This document shows positions 1 through 10,074 of a DNA stretch of 64,000 bases, piece by piece; position 1 is the first letter of the stretch, and each line of letters starts with the position of its first letter. The stretch comes from Acetobacter sacchari (GTDB taxonomy: Bacteria; Pseudomonadota; Alphaproteobacteria; Acetobacterales; Acetobacteraceae), in assembly GCF_017377715.1 (NCBI RefSeq), contig NZ_JAFVMF010000012.1, positions 1 through 64,000 on the forward strand, given 5' to 3'. The position numbers and the translations under genes are program-made. The notes under the pieces are model-generated. The model saw nothing but the letters and a program-made list of their open reading frames with translations. It was not told the DNA's origin and did no database searches.

Positions 1-184
<184 letters not shown>

Positions 185-326
185 TCGTGCGCGCTCCTGT
201 ATGACACGACCGCGCCCCGGAACCGTCGGCCAGCTCGGACGGCGACGACGCTCCGTGAATAAGAACCCGGGCGCGCCCGACGAGGCCGCCCCTCGCCTCT
301 TTGACGTCCAGTGATGAAAGCCGCCT

Positions 327-1610
327 ATGCGCGAGTTCAATTTCGACGGCCTGGTCGGCCCGACCCACAACTACGCAGGCCTCTCCTTCGGCAACCGCGC
401 CTCGACCGGTAATGCTGGCGACGTGTCCCGCCCGCGTGCGGCCGCGCTGCAGGGTTTGGAGAAGATGCGGCGCATGGTGGAGCTTGGGCTGGGTCAGGGA
501 TTGCTGCCGCCGCATGACCGCCCCAACGCCGCGTGGCTGCGCCAGTGCGGGTTCGGCGGCACAGACGAAGCCGTATGCGCGGCCGCGTGGCGCGACGAAC
601 CCGGCCTTTTAAAGGCCGCCTTCTCCGCCTCGCCTATGTGGACCGCAAACGCCGCGACGGTGTCCCCATCTCCCGACACCGCTGATCGCCGTTGCCATGT
701 CTCTGTGGCGAATCTCTCCTCCATGATTCATCGCAGCCTGGAAGCGCCCGAGACGACGCGACTGTTGAAGACGCTGTTCGCGAACGAGCGGTATTTCGCG
801 GTGCATGACGCACTCCCAGCCGCGCTGGGGGACGAAGGCGCAGCAAACCACATGCGCCTGTGCACGCATCACGGCGCCCCGGGCATCGAGATTTTCGTCT
901 ACGGTGAGACGATCCCCGGAGGGTTCCCGGCGCGGCAGGCTAGGGCCGCGAGCGCTGCGATCGCCCGACGTCACGGCCTGCTGCCGGAGCGCGTTCTGCT
1001 GGCGCGGCAGAGCGACGCCGCGTTGCAGGCAGGGGCTTTCCACAACGACGTCGTGGCGGTCGCGAATGAATCGGTCCTGCTGACCCATGAGCAGGCGTTC
1101 GAGGACCGGGATGCGGTATACGGCTTCATCCGCCAGCACCTTCCTGAAGCCCGCATTCTGGAAGTGTCCGCCGATCAGGTCAGCCTGGAGGACGCCATTC
1201 GCTCCTACCTGTTCAACGCGCAGCTTTTCACCCGGCCAGAAGGCGGGATGACGCTGGTCGTACCGGCGGAATGCGACGCCACGCCGTCGGTGAAACAATG
1301 GCTGGACACCATGCTTGCGGGGAACGGCCCAATCCGACAGGTGCAGACGATGGATTTGCGGGAATCCATGCGTAATGGCGGCGGCCCCGCCTGCCTGCGC
1401 TTGCGTGTCGCCGTGGACGAGGCTGCCGAAGCCGCGCTGGACAGACGCTTTTTGCTGAGTGAACGTCGGATCGACGCCATTGCCGCTCTGATCGACGAAC
1501 GATGGCCCGAACGCATCGCGCCGGATGATCTCGGCCACGCCGATCTGTGGGCCGATTGCCGCGCCGCCCGCGAAGCCCTGTTTTCCCTTCTGGGACTGGC
1601 CGCAGCATGA
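327..1610 (+). CDS. astB: N-succinylarginine dihydrolase AstB
   Basis: This enzyme hydrolyses N2-succinylarginine to N2-succinylornithine, ammonia and CO2 in the cytoplasmic arginine succinyltransferase (AST) pathway. The 427-residue length is slightly shorter than the enterobacterial form. The N-terminus (NFDGLVGPTHNYAGLSFGN) is a hallmark of the family. The catalytic set can be placed by comparison: Glu170 (DEGAANH), His239 (AFHNDVVAV) and Cys356 (GGGPACLRLR), matching the Glu/His/Cys of the pentein-fold dihydrolases. The chosen ATG gives the conserved N-terminus directly. The stop overlaps the astA start (ATGA), so the two are translationally coupled. No astC, astD or astE is seen in the window; they may lie upstream or be supplied by general enzymes. 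Confidence 0.95.
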   Translation: MREFNFDGLVGPTHNYAGLSFGNRASTGNAGDVSRPRAAALQGLEKMRRMVELGLGQGLLPPHDRPNAAWLRQCGFGGTDEAVCAAAWRDEPGLLKAAFSASPMWTANAATVSPSPDTADRRCHVSVANLSSMIHRSLEAPETTRLLKTLFANERYFAVHDALPAALGDEGAANHMRLCTHHGAPGIEIFVYGETIPGGFPARQARAASAAIARRHGLLPERVLLARQSDAALQAGAFHNDVVAVANESVLLTHEQAFEDRDAVYGFIRQHLPEARILEVSADQVSLEDAIRSYLFNAQLFTRPEGGMTLVVPAECDATPSVKQWLDTMLAGNGPIRQVQTMDLRESMRNGGGPACLRLRVAVDEAAEAALDRRFLLSERRIDAIAALIDERWPERIAPDDLGHADLWADCRAAREALFSLLGLAAA

Positions 1611-2668
1611 ACCGCATCGCGCCGCCCCTCGCGCAATCTGCGACCGCAGCACGTCAGGGAGCGGAGTCTCCCTGGATCGTGCGCCCCGCGAATTCCAGCG
1701 ACGTTGATGCTCTTTACGAACTCGCGGGCCACACCGACGGGGGATTGCTCAACCTGCCCCACGACCGCGACGCGCTTAAGGCTCGGCTGGGATGGAGCGA
1801 GGCATCGTTTGCGCGTCAGCTCGAGGCGCCGGAAAATGAGCTTTATTTTCTTGTGCTGGAAAACGAGGACACCGGCGCGATGGGCGGATGCGCCTGCGTC
1901 TTCTCGCGCATCGGCGTTCCCTGGCCGTTCTACAGTTACAAGATCGCCACGCACACGCATGTTTCGCGCGAATTGTCACACAGCTTCGCCGCACGGCTTC
2001 TGCATATCGTCAACGACTTTGACGGCGCAGCGGAAGTCGGCGGCCTGTTCCTGCACCCCGATCACCGTTCCGGGGGACTCGGCGCCCTGCTGGCGCGCAG
2101 TCGTTACCTGTTCATCGCCCAGCACCGAGACCGCTTCCCCGAAAGAATCATCGCCGATCTGCGCGGTTATGTCGGCCCCGACGGGTCGCCATTCTGGAAC
2201 GCCATCGGTCGCATTTTCTTCGGTCGCGACTTCCGTGAAGCCGATCACTACAATGCACTTCACGGCAACCAGTTCATCGCCGACCTGATGCCGCGCTATC
2301 CCATCTATGTGGATCTGCTGCCTAAAGCCGCGCGAGAGTGCATCGGCCGTGCGCACGATCAGGCCTTACCTGCCCGACGCATTCTTGAAGCAGAAGGCTT
2401 CAGCCACGACGGCTACATCGACATCTTCGATGGCGGCCCTACGCTTTCGGCGCAGATCGCAAACTTGCGCACCCTGCGCGAAAGCCGCGAAGCCGTCGTG
2501 ACCGACACGTTGTCGCCCGATGAAAACGGCGGCGCGGCGCTCGTGACGTCAGGCGCATTGAAATCATTCCGTGTGTGGCGGGATATTCTGGTCGATGACG
2601 GCGGAGAGGCGCGATTGCTCACGGCACGCCGGGCAGGCGCCGGCGCGGCGATCAGATACGTCGCCTGA
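1607..2668 (+). CDS. astA: Arginine N-succinyltransferase AstA
   Basis: AstA transfers succinate from succinyl-CoA to the alpha-amino group of arginine, the first step of the AST pathway. The 353-residue protein has a GNAT-type acyltransferase core. Conserved stretches include the start of the core (IVRPANSSDVDALYELA), the FYSYKIATHTHVSREL segment, GGLFLHPDHRSGGLGALLAR (the acetyl-CoA-binding type loop) and the ADLRGYVGPDGSPFWNAIGR block. The ATG used overlaps the astB stop by four bases. It adds about 22 residues before the conserved core, so a slightly later start cannot be excluded. Order here is astB then astA, the reverse of biochemical order and unlike the astCADBE order of E. coli. Confidence 0.94.
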   Translation: MNRIAPPLAQSATAARQGAESPWIVRPANSSDVDALYELAGHTDGGLLNLPHDRDALKARLGWSEASFARQLEAPENELYFLVLENEDTGAMGGCACVFSRIGVPWPFYSYKIATHTHVSRELSHSFAARLLHIVNDFDGAAEVGGLFLHPDHRSGGLGALLARSRYLFIAQHRDRFPERIIADLRGYVGPDGSPFWNAIGRIFFGRDFREADHYNALHGNQFIADLMPRYPIYVDLLPKAARECIGRAHDQALPARRILEAEGFSHDGYIDIFDGGPTLSAQIANLRTLRESREAVVTDTLSPDENGGAALVTSGALKSFRVWRDILVDDGGEARLLTARRAGAGAAIRYVA

Positions 2669-2781
2669 ACGTCGTGCGGGACATCTGGCGCGCTCTCCGG
2701 ATATTTTGATTTCCGACGCCGCCCTCCCGAAGCGCAGACAAGTGGCACGCCCGTTCCCGCCACGAGAAACCTGCGCGCCCC

Positions 2782-3780
2782 ATGCTCGAAGACGCCCTTC
2801 TGATCGACGCCGACGGCCTGCCTCGCCGACAGCGCCACAAGCCCCATTCATCCGATTGGGATGAAGTCAGAAGCTTCTGCCGCGACGCCTACATGCCCTA
2901 CAGAACGGAAGCCTTGTCGGCGGCGGCACGGCCGGACGCCACCATGTACTCGTTCGACACCGGACGCATCCTCGCAACCCGCTTTGCCTACGGCACGCCA
3001 GTCCATCTCTCGGACTTCGATCCTTCCGCCGGTCGTGTTCTTGTCCTCACCACATTGCGCGGCGGTATCGAACATGCCGCCAGTGGATCTGGAAGCGTTT
3101 CGACAAAAAGTGGCGAGAGCTTTGTCGTTGACTGCAGTCGAACATCTTACTGGCTGCGGGCCAGTCCGGATCACCTGCAACTGAACCTGACGATCGCGCA
3201 TGACACACTGTCGGACTTCGCCCGTCAGTGGTTCGATGCCGCACCCGGCGACGAGCTTTGGACCACAAAGACGCGTTTCGGAGACCGAAACAGCTCATGG
3301 ATCGCGCTGATGGAATATCTTGCGCGCTTCGCAAGCCAGTGGTCACCGGACAGCCGCGCCAGCGCGCGCGTCGAGGAGATGGTGTGTCTGGAGCTTTTGA
3401 AAAACTGGGCGACGAACGCCGGTATCGAACTTGACCGTCCGACGCACGAAGCTGCGCCGTTCTACGTGCGGCGCGCGGAGGAATTCATGCGCGCGCATGT
3501 CGCGGCCATGCCCACGATGATTGAGGTCGCCGCAGCGTCAGGAGTCAGCGTCAGAACGCTGTCCGGCGCCTTCCGACGCTATCGCGGTGTCAGTCCCAGC
3601 GCCTTTCTGCGCGAACAGCGACTGCTGCATGCCCGCCGAGATTTGCTTGAAGGTGGGCCGAACGAGACTGTCGGCGCTGTCGCCAGCCGCTGGGGCTACG
3701 TCAACTTCAGCGAATTTGCGCGCAGCTTCCGACAACGTTTCGGGGAGCTTCCCTCCGCAGCACGACGCACTCACAACTGA
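2782..3780 (+). CDS. AraC family transcriptional regulator
   Basis: This 332-residue protein has a C-terminal AraC-type double helix-turn-helix at roughly residues 228-328. The first helix-turn-helix falls around IEVAAASGVSVRTLSGAFRR, and the second ends in the typical signature (GYVNFSEFARSFRQRFGELP). The N-terminal ~200 residues resemble the AraC-binding-like domain of FeaR-type regulators (residues DRILATRFAYGTPVHLSDFD and onward). It lies 113 bp after astA in the same direction. It could regulate the arginine genes or the serine hydrolase behind it, but nothing in the sequence decides this. In many bacteria AST genes answer to ArgR of the AraC family, which makes the link reasonable. Confidence 0.88.
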   Translation: MLEDALLIDADGLPRRQRHKPHSSDWDEVRSFCRDAYMPYRTEALSAAARPDATMYSFDTGRILATRFAYGTPVHLSDFDPSAGRVLVLTTLRGGIEHAASGSGSVSTKSGESFVVDCSRTSYWLRASPDHLQLNLTIAHDTLSDFARQWFDAAPGDELWTTKTRFGDRNSSWIALMEYLARFASQWSPDSRASARVEEMVCLELLKNWATNAGIELDRPTHEAAPFYVRRAEEFMRAHVAAMPTMIEVAAASGVSVRTLSGAFRRYRGVSPSAFLREQRLLHARRDLLEGGPNETVGAVASRWGYVNFSEFARSFRQRFGELPSAARRTHN

Positions 3781-3816
3781 TTGACGCCAATCGGGCCGTT
3801 ACGGCGCCGATAACAG

Positions 3817-3843
3817 GCGCCGCCTGCCGATCAGAGGCGGCGC
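3817..3843. repeat. Inverted repeat, 9-bp perfect stem
   Basis: GCGCCGCCT (3817-3825) pairs perfectly with AGGCGGCGC (3835-3843) around a 9-nt loop. It sits 37 bp after the AraC gene and 54 bp before the serine hydrolase start. No T-run follows, so it is not a classical intrinsic terminator. It could still slow transcription leaving the regulator, or act as a binding site. Confidence 0.5.
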
Positions 3844-3897
3844 ACAGGTCGATTCAGAGCCATTGTCCCGAATATATTCCGATTCGAAGGGACAGTT

Positions 3898-5088
3898 ATG
3901 CGCAACAAGACAAAAAACCGCTGCGACGCCATCCTTGAGCGCGCCGTTACCGCCAACGATAGAGTGCCCGGCGTGGTCGCCATGGCGACGAACCGAAACG
4001 AAGCGATCTACGAAGGCGCGTTCGGAGAGCGCTCCCTCGGCGGCGGAAGCGCCATGACGACCGACACGGTGTTCCGCATCTTCTCCTGCACCAAGGGCGT
4101 GGCGGGCGTCGCCGTCATGCAACTGGTCGAGGAAGGCAGGCTCAACCTCGACGCGCCCGCGAAAAACTATGTCCCGGAGCTTGGCGATATTCAGGTCATC
4201 GAGGGGTTCGACGCGGCGGGCGCGCCCATGCTGCGGGCGCCGAAACGCGACATCACCACCCGGATGCTGATGCTGCACACGGCCGGCTTCGGATACGATT
4301 TCTTCAGCGAAATCTACCGGAGACTGGCGGAGGACGGGCGTCTGCCGAGCATCGTCTCCGCGAGCAAGGCCTCGATCACGGCGCCGCTGCTGTTCGATCC
4401 GGGCGAGCGCTGGAACTACGGCGTGAATATCGACTGGGCGGGGCTGGTAGTGGAGCGCATCGCCGGGGCGCGGCTGGGCGATGTGTTGAAAGCGCGCGTG
4501 TTCGAACCCCTCGGCATGAGCGATACCTCGTTCACTTTGTCTGCTGACATGCGCTCCCGCCTTGCCGCCATGCACCAGCGGGAAGAGGGTGGAGCGTTGA
4601 AGCCGTTGGCCGATTTCGAGCTGGCGCAGGACCCGGAAATTCATATGGCCGGACACGGCCTGTATTCCACCGTAGGCGATTACATGCGCTTCATCCGCAT
4701 GATCCTGAACGACGGGGCCGGAGAAAATGGCCGCGTCCTGCGCGCGGAGACGGTCGCCGCCATGGCGCGAAACGGCCTGGGGGACCTGAAGGTGACCAGT
4801 CTGGACGGCGTCATCCCGAGCCTTTCCAATGACGCGGAGTTTTTCCCCGGCCAATCAAAATCGTGGGGATACACATTCATGATCAATGATGAAGACGCCC
4901 CCACCGGGCGCCCGGCGGGCGCGCTCGGGTGGGCCGGGCTCGCCAATCTCTATTACTGGATAGACCGCAGGAACGGGCTGGGCGGTTTCTGGGCCACGCA
5001 GATTTTCCCCTTCGCCGACGGACCATCCTTCAGCGGTTACATGAATTTCGAAACGGCGATCTATGAGAGCCTTCCACACGGCGGCTGA
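3898..5088 (+). CDS. Class C beta-lactamase-family serine hydrolase (EstB-like)
   Basis: This 396-residue serine hydrolase belongs to the beta-lactamase/DD-peptidase/family VIII esterase fold. The nucleophile motif Ser-x-x-Lys is SCTK, with Ser63 and Lys66. The catalytic tyrosine is probably Tyr174 in RWNYGVN. A HGLYST segment and a C-terminal [13 protein letters not shown] stretch match family VIII esterases. No signal peptide is visible, which argues for a cytoplasmic esterase rather than a periplasmic beta-lactamase. The ATG follows GGGACAGTT, which contains a weak ribosome-binding site. It is monocistronic as far as can be seen. Likely activity is hydrolysis of short-chain esters or lactones; the substrate is unknown. 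Confidence 0.88.
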   Translation: MRNKTKNRCDAILERAVTANDRVPGVVAMATNRNEAIYEGAFGERSLGGGSAMTTDTVFRIFSCTKGVAGVAVMQLVEEGRLNLDAPAKNYVPELGDIQVIEGFDAAGAPMLRAPKRDITTRMLMLHTAGFGYDFFSEIYRRLAEDGRLPSIVSASKASITAPLLFDPGERWNYGVNIDWAGLVVERIAGARLGDVLKARVFEPLGMSDTSFTLSADMRSRLAAMHQREEGGALKPLADFELAQDPEIHMAGHGLYSTVGDYMRFIRMILNDGAGENGRVLRAETVAAMARNGLGDLKVTSLDGVIPSLSNDAEFFPGQSKSWGYTFMINDEDAPTGRPAGALGWAGLANLYYWIDRRNGLGGFWATQIFPFADGPSFSGYMNFETAIYESLPHGG

Positions 5089-5180
5089 ACCCACACAGCC
5101 GATCATGTCGCGCGCTTGAGCGTCTCCGGGCACTGGCGGCGCTCCGGCACGGCGCCCATATGAACCCGGACTGTCAGTCC

Positions 5181-5185
5181 GGAGG
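5181..5185 (+). promoter_or_regulatory. Ribosome-binding site GGAGG deciding a GTG start
   Basis: A perfect Shine-Dalgarno core lies 8 nt before the GTG at 5194. It supports that GTG over the ATG at 5160, which is in another frame. Confidence 0.75.
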
Positions 5186-5193
5186 CCCGCAGC

Positions 5194-6183
5194 GTGATCC
5201 CCTTCTCTATCCTCGACCTCGCAGTGATTACGCAGGGTTCAACGCCGGCGGATGCTTTCCGCAACACGTTCGACCTCGCGCGACTGGGCGACTCACTTGG
5301 CTTTCACCGCTACTGGCTCGCCGAACACCACTCCATGCCAGGCATCGCCTCCGCCGCGACCAGCGTCCTGATCGGACAGGTGGCGGCCCGCACGGAGCAT
5401 ATTCGCGTCGGATCCGGCGGCGTCATGTTGCCCAACCACTCGCCACTGGCCATCGCTGAGCAGTTCGGTACGCTGGAGACCCTGTTTCCCGGCCGTATAG
5501 ATCTCGGCCTTGGCCGCGCGCCCGGCGCGGATCAACGCACGGCCATGGCGCTGCGCCGCGACCCGCACGCGCCGGACCGCTTCCCGCAGGACGTAGTCGA
5601 AGTGCTGCATTACTTTGAACCATCGGATCCTGCCGACGCGCATCTGGTGCGCGCAGTGCCGGGCGCGGGATTGCGCGTGCCGGTGTGGATCCTTGGCTCA
5701 TCGCTGTTTTCCGCGGTTCTGGCCGCGCAGCTCGGTCTGCCCTATGCCTTCGCGTCCCATTTCGCGCCCGGGCAGATGGAGGAAGCGATCGCTCTTTACC
5801 GGTCCCGTTTCGAACCCTCCGAACGCTGCCAGCGCCCCCGTGTGATGCTGACCGTCAATATCGTCGCTGCGGACGACGAGGCGGAAGGGAAGCGTCTGGC
5901 TACGTCGTTACATCAGTATTTCATCGCGTTGCGGCGCGGTCGCCCTATTCCATATCCGCCGCCGATCGACGCGCCGAACTGGCTCCCGCAGGAGCAGGCG
6001 ATGCTCGACCACACGCTGTCCTGCACCTTCGCGGGCTCCCCGGAGAGCATTTTGCCGCGCCTGTCGCGGTTCATTGATCGCCATCGGCCAGACGAGTTGA
6101 TGATCGCGTTTCCGCTTTACGATCACGCTGCACGACGTCGGTCGGCGGAACTGGCTATGGCGATGCGGGATAGGCTGGGGTAG
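5194..6183 (+). CDS. LLM-class flavin-dependent oxidoreductase (MsnO8-type)
   Basis: This 329-residue protein belongs to the bacterial luciferase-like monooxygenases that use reduced FMN or F420. The start ([20 protein letters not shown]), the [16 protein letters not shown] block, the [20 protein letters not shown] block and the [14 protein letters not shown] segment are diagnostic of the MsnO8 subgroup common in Proteobacteria. The fold is a TIM barrel of about the usual length. The start is a GTG preceded by a strong ribosome-binding site. It is 105 bp downstream of the serine hydrolase and is probably expressed separately. The physiological substrate of this subgroup is not known, so no pathway is assigned. 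Confidence 0.9.
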   Translation: MIPFSILDLAVITQGSTPADAFRNTFDLARLGDSLGFHRYWLAEHHSMPGIASAATSVLIGQVAARTEHIRVGSGGVMLPNHSPLAIAEQFGTLETLFPGRIDLGLGRAPGADQRTAMALRRDPHAPDRFPQDVVEVLHYFEPSDPADAHLVRAVPGAGLRVPVWILGSSLFSAVLAAQLGLPYAFASHFAPGQMEEAIALYRSRFEPSERCQRPRVMLTVNIVAADDEAEGKRLATSLHQYFIALRRGRPIPYPPPIDAPNWLPQEQAMLDHTLSCTFAGSPESILPRLSRFIDRHRPDELMIAFPLYDHAARRRSAELAMAMRDRLG

Positions 6184-6455
6184 CTGGAAAGCGTGCTCGG
6201 TGAGGCTATATCGTCGCTACCGGGACCGTCCTGGCCGCAAACAGGCTGCATATTCGAACACTGACCTGAGCAAGCGATCTTTTTTCTTGAAAACAAGAGC
6301 ATAAAAGGAATCGTGCGCTCCCGTCGCGTCATACCGGCATAAACGCTGACGTATCTAATAAACCAAATGTAATACTTAAGATTTTAGACACCACGCAACC
6401 GGGCGCTCTTGCACGGGTTGGAACATGCAGAGCCAACCAACACAGCAGGCATCAG

Positions 6456-8312
6456 ATGTCCGAATTGTTGCAGCTGACCGCAGGTTCGCCTGACGCGAGG
6501 TCGTACCGGCCAATCGAAGATTACGCGCTGCTGAGCAATTGCGAAGGCAGCGCGCTCGTCGCACGTGACGGCTCTATCGACTGGGCGTGCCTTCAGAGCT
6601 TCGATGCCGCGCCAACTTTTTCGCGTTTGCTCGATCGTCTCCGTGGCGGGTATTTTATTCTCCAGCCCGTCGGGAGTTTTGAAACAACGCGCGAATATCT
6701 GGGGCGCACCAACATTCTGGCTACGACCTTCATCCACGACGATGGCATTGTGACTGTTCATGACTTCATGGCGCGGCCGGGGCCTTCACGGGAACGCCCA
6801 TGTCTCGTGCGCCATCTGGTCGGCATTTCCGGGCGCGTTCCCATGATCGTCCGATTTCGGCCGCTGGATGGCTTTTCCACCACTCCGGACACCATATCTC
6901 GCGCTGCAAACGGACTTACGGTTGGCGGCAGACTTTCCCTTGGATCTGAACTGAATTTCGAGATCAACGAGGGAGAGGCCATAGCCCGTTTCGACGTCAC
7001 GGCCACACAATGGCATTCTCTCCTGATCTATCTCGGCGACCTTCCGCTCACGCCACCCGATGTGCCTGCATTGATGGACTACGTGCGGGCTGCGTGGACC
7101 CGCTGGTCATCTGGCGCTGCGTACATCGGCCCCCTGAGCGGAGAACTCAATCGTTCGGCGTTGGTGCTGAAGGCTCTCGTCTATACGCCCACAGGAGCCA
7201 TTGTCGCCGCCGCGACCACATCCCTTCCAGAGGAAATTGGAGGCGTACGCAACTGGGACTATCGATACTGTTGGATTCGCGACGCCTGTCTTTCATTTTA
7301 TGTTCTTAAAAAATTCGGAATGACCCAGGAGGCCGAGCATTTTTTCGGCTTCATCTCGACCCTTGTCAACGATGACGACCTGTTACGTCCGCTATACGGC
7401 GTCAGGGGTGAAACGACAGAACTGACAGAGCACGAAATTTCGCACTTCGAAGGTTGGCAGGGTAGCGCGCCGGTTCGGCACGGCAACAAGGCTGCCGAAC
7501 AGCATCAGGCGGACGCCTATGGCCAGTTGCTGGACCTGTTCCATTTCTACGATCAACTAGGCGGAAAACTGACCGCGGTTATGCAAAAGCATGCGGTCCG
7601 GCTTGCCGATATTGCGGCGGCGCACTGGCGCAGACCAGATGCCGGTCTTTGGGAGCCGCGTAAACCTGAACAGCGATACCTGCATGCCGCGATTATGAAC
7701 TGGGTCGCCCTGGACAGGGCGATCCGGCTGTTTGGAGAGCGTCCACAGTGGACGCGCGAACGCGATGCAATCGTCGCCTGCGTTAATGGAGCGGCTGTTC
7801 ACGCCGAAGGATTTTATCCCCAATATATCGGCTCGGACGATGTCGATGCAGCCCTTCTGATTGCGCCTCTGGTAGGTTTTCCTGTCGACCGGCGGATATT
7901 TGAGAGAACTGTCGATAGAATTATCGATCGCCTTGGGCATGGTCATCTTGTATACCGATACCGTAACGATGACGGGTTGCCGGGACACGAAGGCACGTTC
8001 CTGATTTGCGCGTTCTGGATGGTGGACGCCCTTCTATGGCTTGGTCGCGAAAAAGAGGCGCGCGCGCGCTTCGAGGCGCTTCGCGCCTTGCAGAACGATG
8101 TCGGGCTCTACTCGGAAGAAATTGCGGAAAATGGTTCTTTTCTCGGCAATTTTCCTCAAGCTTTCAGTCACCTTGCCTTCGTTCACAGCGCCTTGCTGAT
8201 GGATCTGTTCGAGCACGGCGGGCAAGCGGCGATCACGGGCACCTACGCCGACCGCGCACTGCGCGAAACCCCCACGCGACGGGCACCGAAGATAAACTCC
8301 CGTCTCGATTAA
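6456..8312 (+). CDS. Glycoside hydrolase family 15 (glucoamylase-type) protein
   Basis: This 618-residue protein has a trehalase-like N-terminal beta-sandwich (about residues 15-200; YRPIEDYALLSNCEGSALV, RDGSIDWACLQSFD) and a GH15 (alpha/alpha)6 barrel (about 220-600). The barrel carries NWDYRYCWIRDACLSFYVLK and, near the end, the base-bearing segment YSEEIAENGSFLGNFPQAFS, both typical of bacterial GH15. The family includes glucoamylases, glucodextranases and trehalases that release glucose with inversion. No signal peptide is seen, so it probably acts in the cytoplasm on trehalose or maltodextrin. The start ATG gives the usual N-terminus. It has no obvious operon partner; 272 bp of non-coding DNA precede it. 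Confidence 0.93.
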   Translation: MSELLQLTAGSPDARSYRPIEDYALLSNCEGSALVARDGSIDWACLQSFDAAPTFSRLLDRLRGGYFILQPVGSFETTREYLGRTNILATTFIHDDGIVTVHDFMARPGPSRERPCLVRHLVGISGRVPMIVRFRPLDGFSTTPDTISRAANGLTVGGRLSLGSELNFEINEGEAIARFDVTATQWHSLLIYLGDLPLTPPDVPALMDYVRAAWTRWSSGAAYIGPLSGELNRSALVLKALVYTPTGAIVAAATTSLPEEIGGVRNWDYRYCWIRDACLSFYVLKKFGMTQEAEHFFGFISTLVNDDDLLRPLYGVRGETTELTEHEISHFEGWQGSAPVRHGNKAAEQHQADAYGQLLDLFHFYDQLGGKLTAVMQKHAVRLADIAAAHWRRPDAGLWEPRKPEQRYLHAAIMNWVALDRAIRLFGERPQWTRERDAIVACVNGAAVHAEGFYPQYIGSDDVDAALLIAPLVGFPVDRRIFERTVDRIIDRLGHGHLVYRYRNDDGLPGHEGTFLICAFWMVDALLWLGREKEARARFEALRALQNDVGLYSEEIAENGSFLGNFPQAFSHLAFVHSALLMDLFEHGGQAAITGTYADRALRETPTRRAPKINSRLD

Positions 8313-8343
8313 GGCAGAAGACGGGCGGAGCAGTATTGAACAA

Positions 8344-8364
8344 TAGCGCCGTCAAACGGCGCTA
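8344..8364 (+). terminator. Hairpin after the GH15 gene, possible terminator
   Basis: TAGCGCCGT (8344-8352) and ACGGCGCTA (8356-8364) form a perfect 9-bp stem with a 3-nt loop, 31 bp after the GH15 stop. The downstream T-run is poor (CCGGTTTC), so termination would be weak or Rho-assisted. Confidence 0.5.
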
Positions 8365-8518
8365 CCGGTTTCACGTCCTTACGCCTCAGACGCCCGCATC
8401 TTCGGCCCAACGGTTGGCGTGCTTTTGCTGACGAGCATACGAAGACTGAAACACCATTTTGCGGCGCCTATCCACAATAACGAAATCCGAAACGACAGGT
8501 TTCAGAACTTCAGGCAAC

Positions 8519-9082
8519 TCAGACTCCAGCCTCAGGCCTGGTCCATTCGTTGCCCTTCATAAAAGCGTCGAGCGGAGTGTGCACGATATGGTTCGTATAA
8601 TTACTGATCACCTTAGTCGCGACGCCGAGAACAACTTCCAGCACGTTACGGCGTGTGAAACCTGCGGCAATGAACGCATCAACCTCCTCATCTGACACCC
8701 AGCCACGATTTCGGACAACCCGCGAAGTAAAGTGATGCAAGGCTTCAAGACGTGCGTCGGGCAATTCCGTTCCATCGCGAAGGGCGGCGATGACAGCGGA
8801 GTCCATCTTCTGCATCATCGCCAGGGTCGTATGACCGGCCATGCAATAATGGCATTCATTTTCGAAGTTTGCTGTCAGATAGACAACCTGTTGCTCATGC
8901 ATCGTCAGGGTCGTCTTAGAGAACAGATCCCAGAGCGCGGTATATCCCGATAGAAGCTCCGGGGACTCCGCCATGTAGGATTGAAGATTAGGCACAAATC
9001 CGAAAGCGGCTTCAACGCCCTCAAAGATCGGCTTCGCAGCGTCTGGCGCGGTGTCGCCGGTGTATGCGGTAAACTGGGTCAT
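8519..9082 (-). CDS. Carboxymuconolactone decarboxylase / AhpD-like protein
   Basis: This 187-residue all-helical protein belongs to the CMD family. It carries the AhpD-type redox motif Cys77-x-x-Cys80-x-x-x-His84 (ECHYCMAGH) preceded by glutamates 74 and 76. This is the arrangement used in alkylhydroperoxidase-like peroxide reduction. It lies 113 bp downstream of the LysR gene on the same strand, next to a glutathione transferase, an Old Yellow Enzyme and a peroxiredoxin-like gene. A role in detoxifying peroxides or electrophiles fits this setting. The single domain and length are normal. The reductant partner is not visible. Confidence 0.9.
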   Translation of the reverse strand: MTQFTAYTGDTAPDAAKPIFEGVEAAFGFVPNLQSYMAESPELLSGYTALWDLFSKTTLTMHEQQVVYLTANFENECHYCMAGHTTLAMMQKMDSAVIAALRDGTELPDARLEALHHFTSRVVRNRGWVSDEEVDAFIAAGFTRRNVLEVVLGVATKVISNYTNHIVHTPLDAFMKGNEWTRPEAGV

Positions 9083-9195
9083 GATCTGGTTCCATCCTGT
9101 TTGTATCGTTTCGACAAACCAGAACCTGCTGGAACAAGACCGCGGCGCGTAGCAGGCGCGTGCGACTAACGTTTATTCCAGATTGGAATATTGGC

Positions 9196-10074
9196 TCATC
9201 GATTCATCAGCGCTTCTACAAAGGCTGCAAACCGACGCGCCTTGGCGCTCGCCATGCGCCCTGTCGGAAATACCGCCCAAAGATCGATCGTCGGCAGACT
9301 CCACCCCGCCAGCACCTTGCGCACGACGCCGGACGCCAGCTCATCGGCGAACATCCAGTCAGACGAGATAACCAATCCCATATCAGCCAGAACCGCAGCC
9401 CTTATTCCCTCTGCGGCGCTGAGTTTTAAGCGCCCATGCACCGTGACTGACGCCGCGGCTCCATCTCGGGTGAAGGACCAGACATTGGGTTGTCGGCTAT
9501 AGACAATTGCCTGATGAGCCGCGAGGTCGGCCGGCGTTTTCGGCTCACCCGCCCTCGCCAGGTAAGCCGGCGTCGCCATGACGGAACGCAGCCCCGTGGC
9601 AAGGCGGCGCGCAACAGCAGCAGAATCAGGTAACTCTCCCATGCGCAATGACACGTCCACACCCTCACCCACCAGATCGATCATCCTGTCGTCGAGGATG
9701 AAGTCGATTTCCAATCCTGGGTTGGCGTCGAGGAATTCTGGCAAGTGAGGCACAATATGCAAGCGGGCGAACGTGGTCGCCGCCGAGACACGCAGTTTAC
9801 CTGTCAGGCCCGCCCCAGCCCCGCGCGCTGCAGATTCCGCCTCATCAGCTTCCTGAATCGCCGCGCTCGCCCTCTCGTAAAACAGTTGACCCGCTTCGGT
9901 CGGATTGAGCCCATGCGTCGAGCGGACCAGCAGGCTCACCTGCAAACGCGCCTCCAGCTGCGCAATCGTCTTGGAAACTGCAGGCTGGCCCACATTCAAC
10001 AACCGAGCAGCGGCGGAAAACGAGCCGGTCTCCACCACCCTTAGAAAAGTGGTCATCGCCTGATAACGATCCAT
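9196..10074 (-). CDS. LysR family transcriptional regulator
   Basis: This 292-residue protein has an N-terminal winged helix-turn-helix (residues 1-60; FLRVVETGSFSAAARLLNVG, PAVSKTIAQLEARL) and a periplasmic-binding-like effector domain from about residue 90. It belongs to the CrgA/AaeR-like LysR group that often controls quinone- or electrophile-responsive reductases. It is divergent from the glutathione transferase gene across a 264-bp gap, the usual position for a LysR protein controlling both itself and its neighbour. The natural target set is the glutathione transferase, Old Yellow Enzyme and peroxiredoxin-like genes, and possibly the AhpD-like gene behind it. The effector is unknown. 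Confidence 0.93.
   Translation of the reverse strand: MDRYQAMTTFLRVVETGSFSAAARLLNVGQPAVSKTIAQLEARLQVSLLVRSTHGLNPTEAGQLFYERASAAIQEADEAESAARGAGAGLTGKLRVSAATTFARLHIVPHLPEFLDANPGLEIDFILDDRMIDLVGEGVDVSLRMGELPDSAAVARRLATGLRSVMATPAYLARAGEPKTPADLAAHQAIVYSRQPNVWSFTRDGAAASVTVHGRLKLSAAEGIRAAVLADMGLVISSDWMFADELASGVVRKVLAGWSLPTIDLWAVFPTGRMASAKARRFAAFVEALMNR

Noticed and set aside
609-1652. 347-codon minus-strand open frame opposite astB
   Set aside because: AstB is complete with its catalytic residues on the plus strand.
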